Below, piece by piece: positions 24,152 to 30,472 of a DNA stretch of 30,472 bases. Where the stretch lies: positions 1-30,472 of the forward strand of contig DKIV01000034.1 of assembly GCA_002454425.1 (NCBI GenBank). The letters are read 5' to 3'. Below the pieces are notes generated by a model. The model searched no databases, was not told where the DNA came from, and saw only the letters and a list, made by a program, of their open reading frames with translations. The first letter of the stretch is position 1. Each line of letters starts with the position of its first letter. The DNA comes from Sphingobacteriaceae bacterium UBA6709 (GTDB lineage: Bacteria > Bacteroidota > Bacteroidia > Sphingobacteriales > Sphingobacteriaceae). The position numbers and the translations under genes are program-made.

Positions 24152-25276
24152 ATGAGATTCATTGTTTCGACGTCCACTTTATTAAAACAATTACAGGCGG
24201 TTAACGGAGCTTCAAGTACGAGTACAGTTTTGCCTATTCTTGAAAATTTCCTCTTTGAGATTAAAGAAGGCATCCTGACTATTTCTGCAACAGACCTCCA
24301 GACCAGTATGACAACTTCTCTGCCTGTTGAGGCCAAGGAGGATGGAAAGATTGCTATTCCTTCCAAAATCCTTATGGAGACGTTGAAAACATTGCCTGAT
24401 CAGCCTATAGCATTTAACGTTGACGATACAACGTTTGCTATTGAAATAAATGCCGGTGATGGAAAATATAAGCTTACCGGTGAAAATGGTGAAGATTTTC
24501 CAAGAATTCCTGTCGTGGAAAATCCTTCGGCGGTAAGTCTGCCTGCGGCGGTGCTTTCCGAGGCTATTAACAAGACCTTGTTCGCTGTAAGTAGTGATGA
24601 GTTACGTCCTGCTATGACCGGGGTATATTGCGAGCTTACGCCGTCACATCTTACCTTTGTAGCTACTGACGCTCATAAGCTGGTGCGCTACCGTCGTAAA
24701 GATGCTAAAGCCGAGCAGAGCACCTCTTTCATTCTTCCGAAGAAAGCGCTTACCCTGCTTAAGTCGTCCCTGCCGTCGGATGAAATGCCCGTGGTTGTAG
24801 AATACAATACAACGAGCGCCTTTTTCAGATTTGGTAATATTAACCTGATCTGTCGTCTTATTGACGAACGTTATCCGGACTATGAGGCGGTAATTCCTCG
24901 TAACAATACTAATCTGATGACCATCGATCGCGCGGCATTCCTTGGATCATTACGCCGTGTAGTAATCTTTGCTAACAAGACTACGCATCAGGTGCGCTTA
25001 AAGATCTCCGGCAGTGAGCTGAATATTTCTTCTGAGGATCTGGATTTCTCAAATGAAGCATACGAGCGTTTAAGCTGCCAATACGAGGGAGAAGACATGG
25101 AGATAGGTTTTAACGCACGTTTTCTTATTGAAATGCTCAACAACATCAGTGGTGATGAAGTAACGCTGGAAATGAGCACCCCAAATAGAGCGGGTCTTTT
25201 AATTCCGAGTACCAATGACGAAAATGAGGACGTCCTCATGTTGGTTATGCCCGTTATGCTGAACACTTATGCATAG
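24152..25276 (+). CDS. dnaN: DNA polymerase III beta sliding clamp
   Basis: This 374-residue protein forms the ring-shaped clamp that holds DNA polymerase on DNA. Three repeated clamp domains are visible: about 1-120 (STSTLLKQLQAVNGASSTST), about 128-245 (LSEAINKTLFAVSSDELRPA; TGVYCELTPSHLTFVATDAH) and about 250-374 (SLRRVVIFANKTTHQVRLKI; VMPVMLNTYA). The ATG at 24152 was chosen over a TTG two codons upstream because MRFIVSTS is the usual start. dnaA is not next to it, so this is not the classical dnaA-dnaN origin arrangement. A strong terminator follows. Confidence 0.98.
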   Translation: MRFIVSTSTLLKQLQAVNGASSTSTVLPILENFLFEIKEGILTISATDLQTSMTTSLPVEAKEDGKIAIPSKILMETLKTLPDQPIAFNVDDTTFAIEINAGDGKYKLTGENGEDFPRIPVVENPSAVSLPAAVLSEAINKTLFAVSSDELRPAMTGVYCELTPSHLTFVATDAHKLVRYRRKDAKAEQSTSFILPKKALTLLKSSLPSDEMPVVVEYNTTSAFFRFGNINLICRLIDERYPDYEAVIPRNNTNLMTIDRAAFLGSLRRVVIFANKTTHQVRLKISGSELNISSEDLDFSNEAYERLSCQYEGEDMEIGFNARFLIEMLNNISGDEVTLEMSTPNRAGLLIPSTNDENEDVLMLVMPVMLNTYA

Positions 25277-25368
25277 TATTTCAGAATAACAATCGGTGTG
25301 CCCCGGCGAATTTCATTAAGGTGACATTAAGTTAATGTTAACCGTGTAATTGCCGGTAATAACTTTAA

Positions 25369-25411
25369 AATAAGCGGATTTTGCTCTTGCAAGTCCGCTT
25401 ATTATTTTTTA
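25369..25411 (+). terminator. dnaN terminator
   Basis: A 10-bp stem (aataagcgga at 25369-25378, tccgcttatt at 25394-25403) carries an inner ttgc/gcaa stem and is followed by a T run (25405-25410). It is a classic intrinsic terminator, about 90 bases after dnaN. Confidence 0.9.
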
Positions 25412-25422
25412 TAGAACTGGTA

Positions 25423-25441
25423 ATATACCATCATGGTATAT
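25423..25441. promoter_or_regulatory. Operator-like inverted repeat upstream of the first DUF4397 gene
   Basis: A perfect 8-bp inverted repeat (atatacca / tggtatat) has a 3-base centre, tca. It lies 93 bases before the start of the next gene. This is the symmetry expected of a dimeric regulator site, but no regulator is identified. Confidence 0.4.
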
Positions 25442-25533
25442 GTTTTGGATGTGTTTGTGCGTCGTAGTAATCGAAAGTTGCTACCACAAAATTGAAAAAT
25501 TATTATTAACACACATCTATTCTATTAAGTACT

Positions 25534-26226
25534 ATGAAAAAGAACACAACCTGGTTAAAAAAGCTAACATTATTTGCCTCATTCTTCGCTGTTACCCTAT
25601 TTGTTAGCTCCTGCTCTGATGATGATGATATTGAGACAGGAAAGTCTGTAAATGTAAAAGTTGTTAACGCCTCCGAAGGTGCCGGCAGTCAGGACTTTTA
25701 CATGGAAAATACTAAAGTGCTATCTGTAGATCAGAATGCCAGTGCCGGATATGTCGCGGTGCCACAATCCGGTGATGACCGCGATGTTCAGTTTAAGAAA
25801 GCGGGTGCCAGTGAAGTGTATGCTTCAGATGACTTCGATTTGAAGAACGGTGCCAGCTATACATTTTTCCTTACAGGTACCGGAAGCAGCGTTGATATTA
25901 AAGCTTCCGAGGACGACCTTACTGCTCCTGCATCAGGAAAAGCAAAGGTGCGCGTTATTCATTTAAGTTCTTTCGCTCCGCAAAGTGTTGATGTTTACTC
26001 TTCAGCGAGTACAACCACGCCAATTGCTTCCGGAGTGAAATATGGTGACTTGACAAACTTCGTTACTGTTGATCCTGGGGTAGGTATTGGTGTATTGCCA
26101 GCAGGAAGCACTAACGTTTCTCAAATGATCGATCTTTCATTCGGTACACTGCAGGCCGGCAAAATATATACCGTTGTCGTTTCAGGATCTACTTCTGTGA
26201 ATGCCTGGACTGTAATGCAAAATTAA
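25534..26226 (+). CDS. DUF4397 domain-containing lipoprotein (first of three)
   Basis: This 230-residue lipoprotein has a signal peptide ending at Cys27 (TLFVSSCSDDDD). The Ser and four Asp after the Cys match the surface lipoprotein export signal of Bacteroidota (S followed by acidic residues), so it probably faces outward. The rest is beta-rich and shows DUF4397 features: NVKVVNASEGAGSQDFY near the N-terminus, YTFFLTGTGSSVDIKASEDD and the strongly conserved GKAKVRVIHLSSFAPQSVDV in the middle. Function is unknown. It has its own terminator, so it looks like a separate transcription unit. Confidence 0.87.
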   Translation: MKKNTTWLKKLTLFASFFAVTLFVSSCSDDDDIETGKSVNVKVVNASEGAGSQDFYMENTKVLSVDQNASAGYVAVPQSGDDRDVQFKKAGASEVYASDDFDLKNGASYTFFLTGTGSSVDIKASEDDLTAPASGKAKVRVIHLSSFAPQSVDVYSSASTTTPIASGVKYGDLTNFVTVDPGVGIGVLPAGSTNVSQMIDLSFGTLQAGKIYTVVVSGSTSVNAWTVMQN

Positions 26227-26250
26227 TTGCGGGTGTATATGTTGAGTGAG

Positions 26251-26286
26251 AGAGGGAATGTCTGGTCAGACATTCCCTCTTTTTAT
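26251..26286 (+). terminator. Terminator after the first DUF4397 gene
   Basis: A perfect 13-bp stem (agagggaatgtct at 26251-26263, agacattccctct at 26268-26280) with a ggtc loop is followed by a T-rich tail. It lies 25 bases after the stop codon. Confidence 0.92.
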
Positions 26287-26480
26287 TTTACGCGTATAGC
26301 TTTTACTTAATAGAGGAGACTGTTGATAGGAGCAGTTGCCTGTTAGCACTGATGTTCCATCATATTTGTAGCGACCGCTATTTGACATAAATATTTCATT
26401 TTTTTTCGTGTTTGTTGTATCGTTCTGTCAAATCACTGCGTAATGCTTTTAAATAAGGAATTTTAATTAATACCACGAAT

Positions 26481-27224
26481 ATGAAATTTTTACCCCTAAT
26501 CGAAAACGGAAAAAAGACGGTAGGTCTTGTTGCTTTATTTTTCTCAGTGTTGTTGCTTAGCTCTTGTTTGAAGAATGACGATAATGACTATACGCCGGAA
26601 CAGTCAAACTTACTCGTTGTGAATGCCTATCCTGAGGCGATGACCGATGGCATCCTTTGGGCCTATAACGGATCCTTTGTGAATAGCGACGCACCAATAG
26701 CTTACGCAAGTAATTCACGTTATTATTCTGGTCTTTATCGTGGTGTAGAGATTGCGTTCCTCAAAGCATCAGATAAACAAACGGTGTTAGCCAGGGGTGG
26801 TGCTCAGGGCGGAAATACGAGCTGGTCCGCGTTCGTTACAGGTAAGTCTGACTCGTCATTTATTGTAAAAGATGGTTATACCGCGCCTACAGCGGGTAAA
26901 GCTAACATTCGCTTTGTTCAGGCTTCGCGTTCTTCCGCGAAGGTGGATGTTCTTATCGGTACTGAGAAAACTTCAGGAGTTGCATTCTCTTCAGGTACTG
27001 ATCCTCAGTTTAAAGAGTTTACTGTAGACGGAACATCTGAGTTACTTGTTTCTGTGTTTGCCGCGGATGGCACCACTGCGCTCGTTACCAGATCATTCAT
27101 TCCAAAATCAGGAAAAACGTATACGCTTTATCTTTACGGTTCAAAAACAGCCACAGGACCTAAGGGATTGGGTCTCGGTATTATAGATCACGATGCTGCT
27201 AATGCAAAGCCTTCTGCGGAGTAA
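26481..27224 (+). CDS. DUF4397-like lipoprotein (second of three)
   Basis: This 247-residue lipoprotein has a signal peptide ending at Cys29 (LLLSSCLKNDDND), with acidic residues a few positions after the Cys. It shares the DUF4397 pattern with its upstream neighbour: NLLVVNAYPEAMTDGILWAY early, WSAFVTGKSDSSFIVKDG, then GKANIRFVQASRSSAKVDV aligned with GKAKVRVIHLSSFAPQSVDV, and a late TYTLYLYGS. It is probably a diverged tandem paralog. Function is unknown. The intergenic 26287-26480 before it contains a near-consensus box CATATTTG around 26358, but no clear promoter. Confidence 0.82.
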   Translation: MKFLPLIENGKKTVGLVALFFSVLLLSSCLKNDDNDYTPEQSNLLVVNAYPEAMTDGILWAYNGSFVNSDAPIAYASNSRYYSGLYRGVEIAFLKASDKQTVLARGGAQGGNTSWSAFVTGKSDSSFIVKDGYTAPTAGKANIRFVQASRSSAKVDVLIGTEKTSGVAFSSGTDPQFKEFTVDGTSELLVSVFAADGTTALVTRSFIPKSGKTYTLYLYGSKTATGPKGLGLGIIDHDAANAKPSAE

Positions 27225-27246
27225 TTTTAACTCAATATACCAAAAC

Positions 27247-27285
27247 TGGGGATGGGGCATTCAAAGGCTCATCCCCCTTTTTTTG
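27247..27285 (+). terminator. Terminator after the second DUF4397-like gene
   Basis: The stem ggggatg (27248-27254) / catcccc (27270-27276) is followed by seven T's (27278-27284). It lies 23 bases after the stop codon. Confidence 0.88.
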
Positions 27286-27491
27286 CTTGAACCTCGCGCG
27301 ATCACGATATATTTACTCTGAGACTGTTTATTTAGGGTTCTCGTTGACGCAATGCCCTTTCTTGGTATGTTTAATTTTTGTGCGAGGAGTATGAGATCAT
27401 CTGTTAATAACAAGGCGCCCTTGCCCCAAATTCCTAATTCGAAATCCTTCTGCCGTTATCTCTTTATTTATTTATACTTTTATACCCGGTC

Positions 27492-28172
27492 ATGAAAGCA
27501 TCTGGAATAAATAAGGCATATTTTGTTGCGCTATTAGTGCTGGCAATCTTAACAGCCTGTGTTAAAGGGAACGATTCAATTCAATTTCCGACTTCCTACG
27601 TAATGTTTTGGAATAGCTATTCCGGCACCAGCGACACGCTTTCATTCAGCGTGAATGATCTGGATGTTCTTACGGGACCAATCTCAAGGGATACCAGCTC
27701 GCGGTACAACCAGATTTATTCAGGAGAGGTATCTCTGGCTGCCCGCATCAAGGGAACTGAGACGAATCTCTTCAAGCAGACTGTGACGCTCAGTGGACTG
27801 CGATACTATAGCTGTTTTGTAGCAGGCGCGGGTCAAACGCCCGATGTGTTATTCGTGCATGATTCACTGGCCACACCTGAAGATCGGGCAAATGCCGCTT
27901 TACGCTTTGTTACGCTGGCTAAAGGTGCTCCAGCCTTAAGTCTTGCCGTTACGGATACTGCGACACTTGTGGCAGATCAAAGCTATCTTAAAGCAAGTTC
28001 ATTCAGGTCCTTCACCGCCGGAAGCACGTTGCTGCGTCTTTTTGATGCAAGTAATCCTTCAGCGCTTTTGGATACCTTGCGTTTCCGGGCCGGACTGGCA
28101 TCTCTTTACACCGTTACAGTGGCTACAAGTGCAGATGGTAAATACCGTCTGAAGGTTAAAATTCAACAGTAG
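27492..28172 (+). CDS. DUF4397-like lipoprotein (third of three, most diverged)
   Basis: This 226-residue lipoprotein has a signal peptide ending at Cys23 (VLAILTACVKGNDS). No family is certain, but the segment YSCFVAGAGQTPDVLFVHDS followed by ANAALRFVTLAKGAPALSLAV aligns with the central DUF4397 segments of the two upstream lipoproteins, suggesting the same fold. The end YTVTVATSADGKYRLKV is also comparable to the YTVVVSGS end of the first. The three genes together form a tandem set. A box TACTTTTA (one mismatch to TAnnTTTG) lies just before the ATG. Intergenic 27286-27491 contains no other feature that I can support. Confidence 0.75.
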   Translation: MKASGINKAYFVALLVLAILTACVKGNDSIQFPTSYVMFWNSYSGTSDTLSFSVNDLDVLTGPISRDTSSRYNQIYSGEVSLAARIKGTETNLFKQTVTLSGLRYYSCFVAGAGQTPDVLFVHDSLATPEDRANAALRFVTLAKGAPALSLAVTDTATLVADQSYLKASSFRSFTAGSTLLRLFDASNPSALLDTLRFRAGLASLYTVTVATSADGKYRLKVKIQQ

Positions 28173-28222
28173 CGTTCTCTTTGAACTTCAAATTCCCTTT
28201 TTAATCACTTAATAATTGCAAA

Positions 28223-28879
28223 TTGGAAGTATTACACACCTTTGTCGACTTTGTCCTGCACATTGACAAGCATCTGGTTGAAATCGTAAACAGCTATCAG
28301 ACTTGGACGTATCTGATCTTATTCCTGATCATCTTTGCCGAAACCGGATTTGTGGTGACGCCCTTCCTACCCGGTGATTCGCTGCTCTTTGCTGCTGGCG
28401 CCATTCTTGCGAAACCGGAAACCGATCTCAATATTTTCTTTATGTGGGGACTGCTCATGGTAGCCGCCATCATCGGCGATATGGTGAATTATCATATCGG
28501 TGATTACATCGGCCCCCGGGCCTTTAGCGGCAAGTATAAACTGCTCAAGAAGGAATATTTAGAGAAGACTCAGCAATTTTATATTAAGCACGGTGGTAAA
28601 ACCATCATCTATGCCCGCTTCGTGCCTATCGTGCGCACCTTCGCGCCATTTATTGCCGGTGTGGGTACCATGAGTTACGCGCGCTTTGCCTCCTATAATG
28701 TTGTGGGAGGAATATTATGGGTGAGTTCTTTTCTTTTTATTGGGTATTTCTTTGGAGGACTACCTATCATAAAGCAGAATTTCACCTATGTAATATTCGC
28801 TATTATTATTTTATCGCTGGTGCCACCGCTCATAGAACTTCTGAAGTCGAAGTCAACAAAAGAGCAAGCATCCCACTAA
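28223..28879 (+). CDS. DedA-family (VTT domain) membrane protein
   Basis: This 218-residue inner-membrane protein belongs to the DedA/VTT family; members include lipid flippases for undecaprenyl phosphate and phosphatidylethanolamine. Typical residues are visible: ETGFVVTPFLPGDSLLFAAG at about 40-60 (Glu and PGDS), the amphipathic re-entrant segment YARFVPIVRTFAPFIAGVG at about 130-150 with R-x-x-x-P spacing, and several membrane helices. Translation probably starts at a TTG (28223): no in-frame ATG precedes the conserved part, and MEVLHTFVDFVLHIDKHL is normal for Bacteroidota DedA. Its stop overlaps the stop of the convergent gene. The specific lipid substrate is not known. Confidence 0.9.
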   Translation: MEVLHTFVDFVLHIDKHLVEIVNSYQTWTYLILFLIIFAETGFVVTPFLPGDSLLFAAGAILAKPETDLNIFFMWGLLMVAAIIGDMVNYHIGDYIGPRAFSGKYKLLKKEYLEKTQQFYIKHGGKTIIYARFVPIVRTFAPFIAGVGTMSYARFASYNVVGGILWVSSFLFIGYFFGGLPIIKQNFTYVIFAIIILSLVPPLIELLKSKSTKEQASH

Positions 28880-29826
28880 AGGTCGGGACGGCCAAGTATC
28901 TTCCTGTTCTTATACTTATAAGCGGCTGTGTCAGTGATACGGCCGTTTTTTGTTTTCCTGAGCTTACTCAGATTCGGCTGTCCGGCATCCACCCATGCCG
29001 AAAACCAGAACGACCCTGTACGCAGTACTGCCTGGCACATACGTTTCTCAACAAGTCCATTCAACGCTACGTGAAATGCGTCGCTGTATTGTCGTGAGTA
29101 TTGTTTGATGACAACACCATTGCGCGAGCTGAATTCGTAGCGCAGGCGTGGCGAGAATCTGTTACGTAGGCTGTTTTCAGTATCAAATACAAAGTCCTTA
29201 TAGGAAAAGCTTTCTTGTAATATTTTCCATGCTGTATCCAGTGGATTGCTCACATAGACTGCCCGCCCTACAAGATAGTCGTAACGTTCCATGAAGAGTT
29301 CCGGAAGGCGGCTTTCAAAAAAAGCGTGAATGCCCGTTTGTCCGCTTAGCTGTCCGTTGTAATTCTCAGTAACATGTAAGGGAACATGGGCGTCGGCAAT
29401 GTAATGACTTAAATGCGCCGCACGCAGCAGTATGCTCCTCGATTCGCCGCGCTCAAACGCGCGAACCAACGCGTAATAGGATCGTTGGATCTGCCAGGGG
29501 AGGGTGCCTCGCTTCTGTAGTGAATCTATAGAATATTTCCGCACAGCATCATCCCAACGACGGGGAACGCTATCGAAAGGCTGCGTTCCATACCTTTCAG
29601 AATCGAAAAAATGACGTGCTCCCTCAAGAGTATCAACATATCTCTTTTTATCTGGGTCAACGGCATGCGCGGCGAGAAAGGCCGTATGTTGCTTGAAAAA
29701 TGGAAGCATGGCTGTCGGCAAGGTGTAGACCGCCATAGACGTGATTTTTTTATGCGCGCTGAAGCCCCAGCCGATACTTGAAAAAATAACTATGATAATG
29801 AGGAAGTAGTTTATAATTCTGTTCAT
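28876..29826 (-). CDS. Zinc-dependent phospholipase C/S1-P1 nuclease family protein, exported
   Basis: This 316-residue exported protein has an N-terminal signal peptide (YFLIIIVIFSSIG). W20 and H25 fit the mature Trp1 and His6 pattern of this metalloenzyme fold. Further zinc-ligand candidates are D57, H72, H141, D145 and H151 (HYIADAHVPLH; the 4 and 6 residue spacing matches H116-D120-H126 of S1/P1 nuclease), H167 and E171 (IHAFFE). The Glu at the last site is as in phospholipase C rather than the nuclease. It probably hydrolyses phosphodiesters outside the cytoplasm. The C-terminal ~60 residues are poorly conserved. A minus-strand box TAAATTTG (complement of 29911-29918) could be its promoter. 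It converges on dedA with overlapping stop codons. Confidence 0.85.
   Translation of the reverse strand: MNRIINYFLIIIVIFSSIGWGFSAHKKITSMAVYTLPTAMLPFFKQHTAFLAAHAVDPDKKRYVDTLEGARHFFDSERYGTQPFDSVPRRWDDAVRKYSIDSLQKRGTLPWQIQRSYYALVRAFERGESRSILLRAAHLSHYIADAHVPLHVTENYNGQLSGQTGIHAFFESRLPELFMERYDYLVGRAVYVSNPLDTAWKILQESFSYKDFVFDTENSLRNRFSPRLRYEFSSRNGVVIKQYSRQYSDAFHVALNGLVEKRMCQAVLRTGSFWFSAWVDAGQPNLSKLRKTKNGRITDTAAYKYKNRKILGRPDL
28923..28951 (+). terminator. dedA terminator inside the convergent gene
   Basis: The stem cggctgt (28923-28929) / acggccg (28939-28945), with one G-T pair, is followed by six T's. It lies 44 bases after the dedA stop, within the 3' coding end of the minus-strand phospholipase-like gene. 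Confidence 0.75.
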
Positions 29827-29898
29827 GAAGAGTCGGTTTGTAGTGTCCTAAGCCTGAAAATGATCAGTCTAAGTTCTTAAGTTCTAACAGGTTTATAT

Positions 29899-29928
29899 TT
29901 TGATTTCTCGCAAATTTAACTACTTTTG
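29899..29928 (+). promoter_or_regulatory. Distal candidate promoter upstream of rpsT
   Basis: TTTG at 29899-29902, an 18-base gap and TACTTTTG at 29921-29928 match the phylum consensus. Transcription would start near 29935, about 155 bases before rpsT, producing a longer leader or a short RNA. Confidence 0.6.
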
Positions 29929-29942
29929 TCGCTCCTTTTACT

Positions 29943-29992
29943 GTCCCTCGCATTATTTGAATGCCTGGGAAAACAGGAAACGGAGGGTTCTG
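29943..29992 (+). ncRNA. Possible structured RNA element upstream of rpsT
   Basis: Downstream of the distal promoter, ccctc can pair with gaggg about 40 bases later. Between them lie a hairpin gcatt-atttg-aatgc and a short ctg-ggaaaa-cag hairpin, together giving a three-way-junction shape. The pairings are short, so the structure is tentative. It could be an rpsT leader element or a small RNA. I do not recognise a named family. Confidence 0.3.
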
Positions 29993-30024
29993 TAAAAATT
30001 GGATATAAAAAAATCTGCAATGTG

Positions 30025-30055
30025 TTTGATTTTAAAATATATCCCCTTATATTTG
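30025..30055 (+). promoter_or_regulatory. Proximal rpsT promoter
   Basis: TTTG at 30025-30028, a 19-base gap and TATATTTG at 30048-30055 match the phylum primary-sigma consensus exactly. The architecture is the same as the tRNA-Gln promoter in this window. Transcription is expected near 30062, leaving a leader of about 29 bases. Confidence 0.85.
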
Positions 30056-30090
30056 CAGTCCGAAAATAAGAACGATATAAAAGCTTACAA

Positions 30091-30345
30091 ATGGCAAATC
30101 ATAAATCAGCGATTAAGAGAATCAGAGCTAACGCAGCAAAGCGCTTACGTAACCGCTATCAGGCAAAAACAACCCGTAACGCAATCAAGAAATTACGTGC
30201 AACAACTTCAAAAGAAGAGGCAAATCCATTATTGTCTAAAGTTGTTTCTATGCTTGATCGTTTAGCGAAGAGGAACGTAATCCACAAAAACAAAGCTTCT
30301 AACAACAAATCGAAGCTTACTAAATTTGTAAATAGCTTAAGCTAA
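30091..30345 (+). CDS. rpsT: 30S ribosomal protein S20
   Basis: This 84-residue basic protein binds 16S rRNA in the small subunit. The start MANHKSAIKRIRANAAKRLR and the helical pattern through the C-terminus (VSMLDRLAKRNVIHKNKASN) match S20. The length is usual. It has a strong proximal promoter and its own terminator, so it is a single-gene unit. An overlapping frame from 29999 in the same direction is not coding. Confidence 0.98.
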   Translation: MANHKSAIKRIRANAAKRLRNRYQAKTTRNAIKKLRATTSKEEANPLLSKVVSMLDRLAKRNVIHKNKASNNKSKLTKFVNSLS

Positions 30346-30368
30346 TATTTATAAAAGGATCTTTTAGG

Positions 30369-30397
30369 AAGGGGCTCGGTATCGAGCCCCTTTTCTT
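30369..30397 (+). terminator. rpsT terminator
   Basis: A perfect 10-bp stem aaggggctcg (30369-30378) / cgagcccctt (30383-30392) with a gtat loop is followed by ttttcttgttt. It lies 24 bases after the rpsT stop. Confidence 0.9.
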
Positions 30398-30449
30398 GTT
30401 TGCGGCTAACCCAACCGTCACGCGCGGAGTTACCTTGTACCTACCTGCT

Positions 30450-30469
30450 TCGAGACTGACTCGAGACTG
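30450..30469. repeat. Short direct repeat at the window end
   Basis: tcgagactg occurs at 30450-30458 and again at 30461-30469, a period of 11 bases. The window stops there, so it may be part of something larger that cannot be judged. Confidence 0.35.
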
Positions 30470-30472
30470 CTT

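Noticed and set aside
24041..25276. Replication origin at dnaN
   Set aside because: No dnaA gene and no clear cluster of DnaA boxes (TTATCCACA-like) were seen near dnaN.
28717..29097. Plus-strand frame bridging dedA and the convergent gene
   Set aside because: It overlaps two well-supported genes in other frames and carries no family motif.
29999..30265. Plus-strand frame overlapping rpsT
   Set aside because: It overlaps the proximal promoter and the S20 coding frame, and its sequence is unlike any known protein.
30450..30469. Attachment site or repeat array at the window end
   Set aside because: Only two 9-base copies before the sequence stops and no integrase or tRNA beside them; kept only as a short repeat.

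Overview
The window comes from a chromosome of the phylum Bacteroidota, most likely a sphingobacterium-type organism (family Sphingobacteriaceae or close). The evidence is a SusC/SusD pair with a FecI/FecR regulator pair, gldF-gldG next to dnaN, a DUF2723 membrane protein, DUF4397, DUF2141 and DUF5009 proteins, and several clear promoters of the phylum-specific TTTG ... TAnnTTTG type. The family is inferred from gene content and synteny only. No phage, transposon, CRISPR array or plasmid gene was seen.

Layout: (1) 1-230 is the end of an rRNA operon, with 5S rRNA and its terminator. (2) 431-9847 is a polysaccharide/glycan utilization locus: ECF sigma factor, FecR anti-sigma, SusC with an N-terminal STN signalling domain, SusD-like lipoprotein, a GH18 glycosidase with intact catalytic motifs, and a second GH18-fold lipoprotein that has lost them. 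A DUF5009/HGSNAT-like membrane acyltransferase (9905-11068) follows after a strong hairpin. (3) 11108-12590 has a DUF2141 protein and accA, ending at a bidirectional terminator against the convergent DUF2723 gene (12732-15758). (4) 16104-18946 is a housekeeping run: tRNA-Gln, prs, L25/Ctc, pth and a YffB/Spx-like gene. (5) 19051-24040 has an M1 aminopeptidase, a small outer-membrane barrel protein, gldF and gldG, followed by dnaN (24152-25276). (6) 25534-28172 is a tandem set of three lipoproteins with DUF4397-like features. (7) 28223-30345 has dedA, a convergent zinc-dependent phospholipase C/S1-P1 nuclease-family gene, and rpsT.

How it works together: the glycan locus looks like a trans-envelope signalling unit. 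Substrate in SusC would signal through the STN domain to FecR, which releases the sigma factor. SusD and probably the inactive GH18 protein would hold a GlcNAc-containing glycan (chitin-like or N-glycan-like) at the surface. The active GH18 would cut it, and the HGSNAT-like protein may act on an amino sugar. The substrate is inferred from the GH18 family, not shown.

The most interesting items are the active/inactive GH18 pair with different lipoprotein sorting signals, the DUF4397-like lipoprotein trio, a possible structured leader upstream of rpsT, and a GC palindrome in the dnaN leader. No wholly new multi-gene system could be demonstrated.
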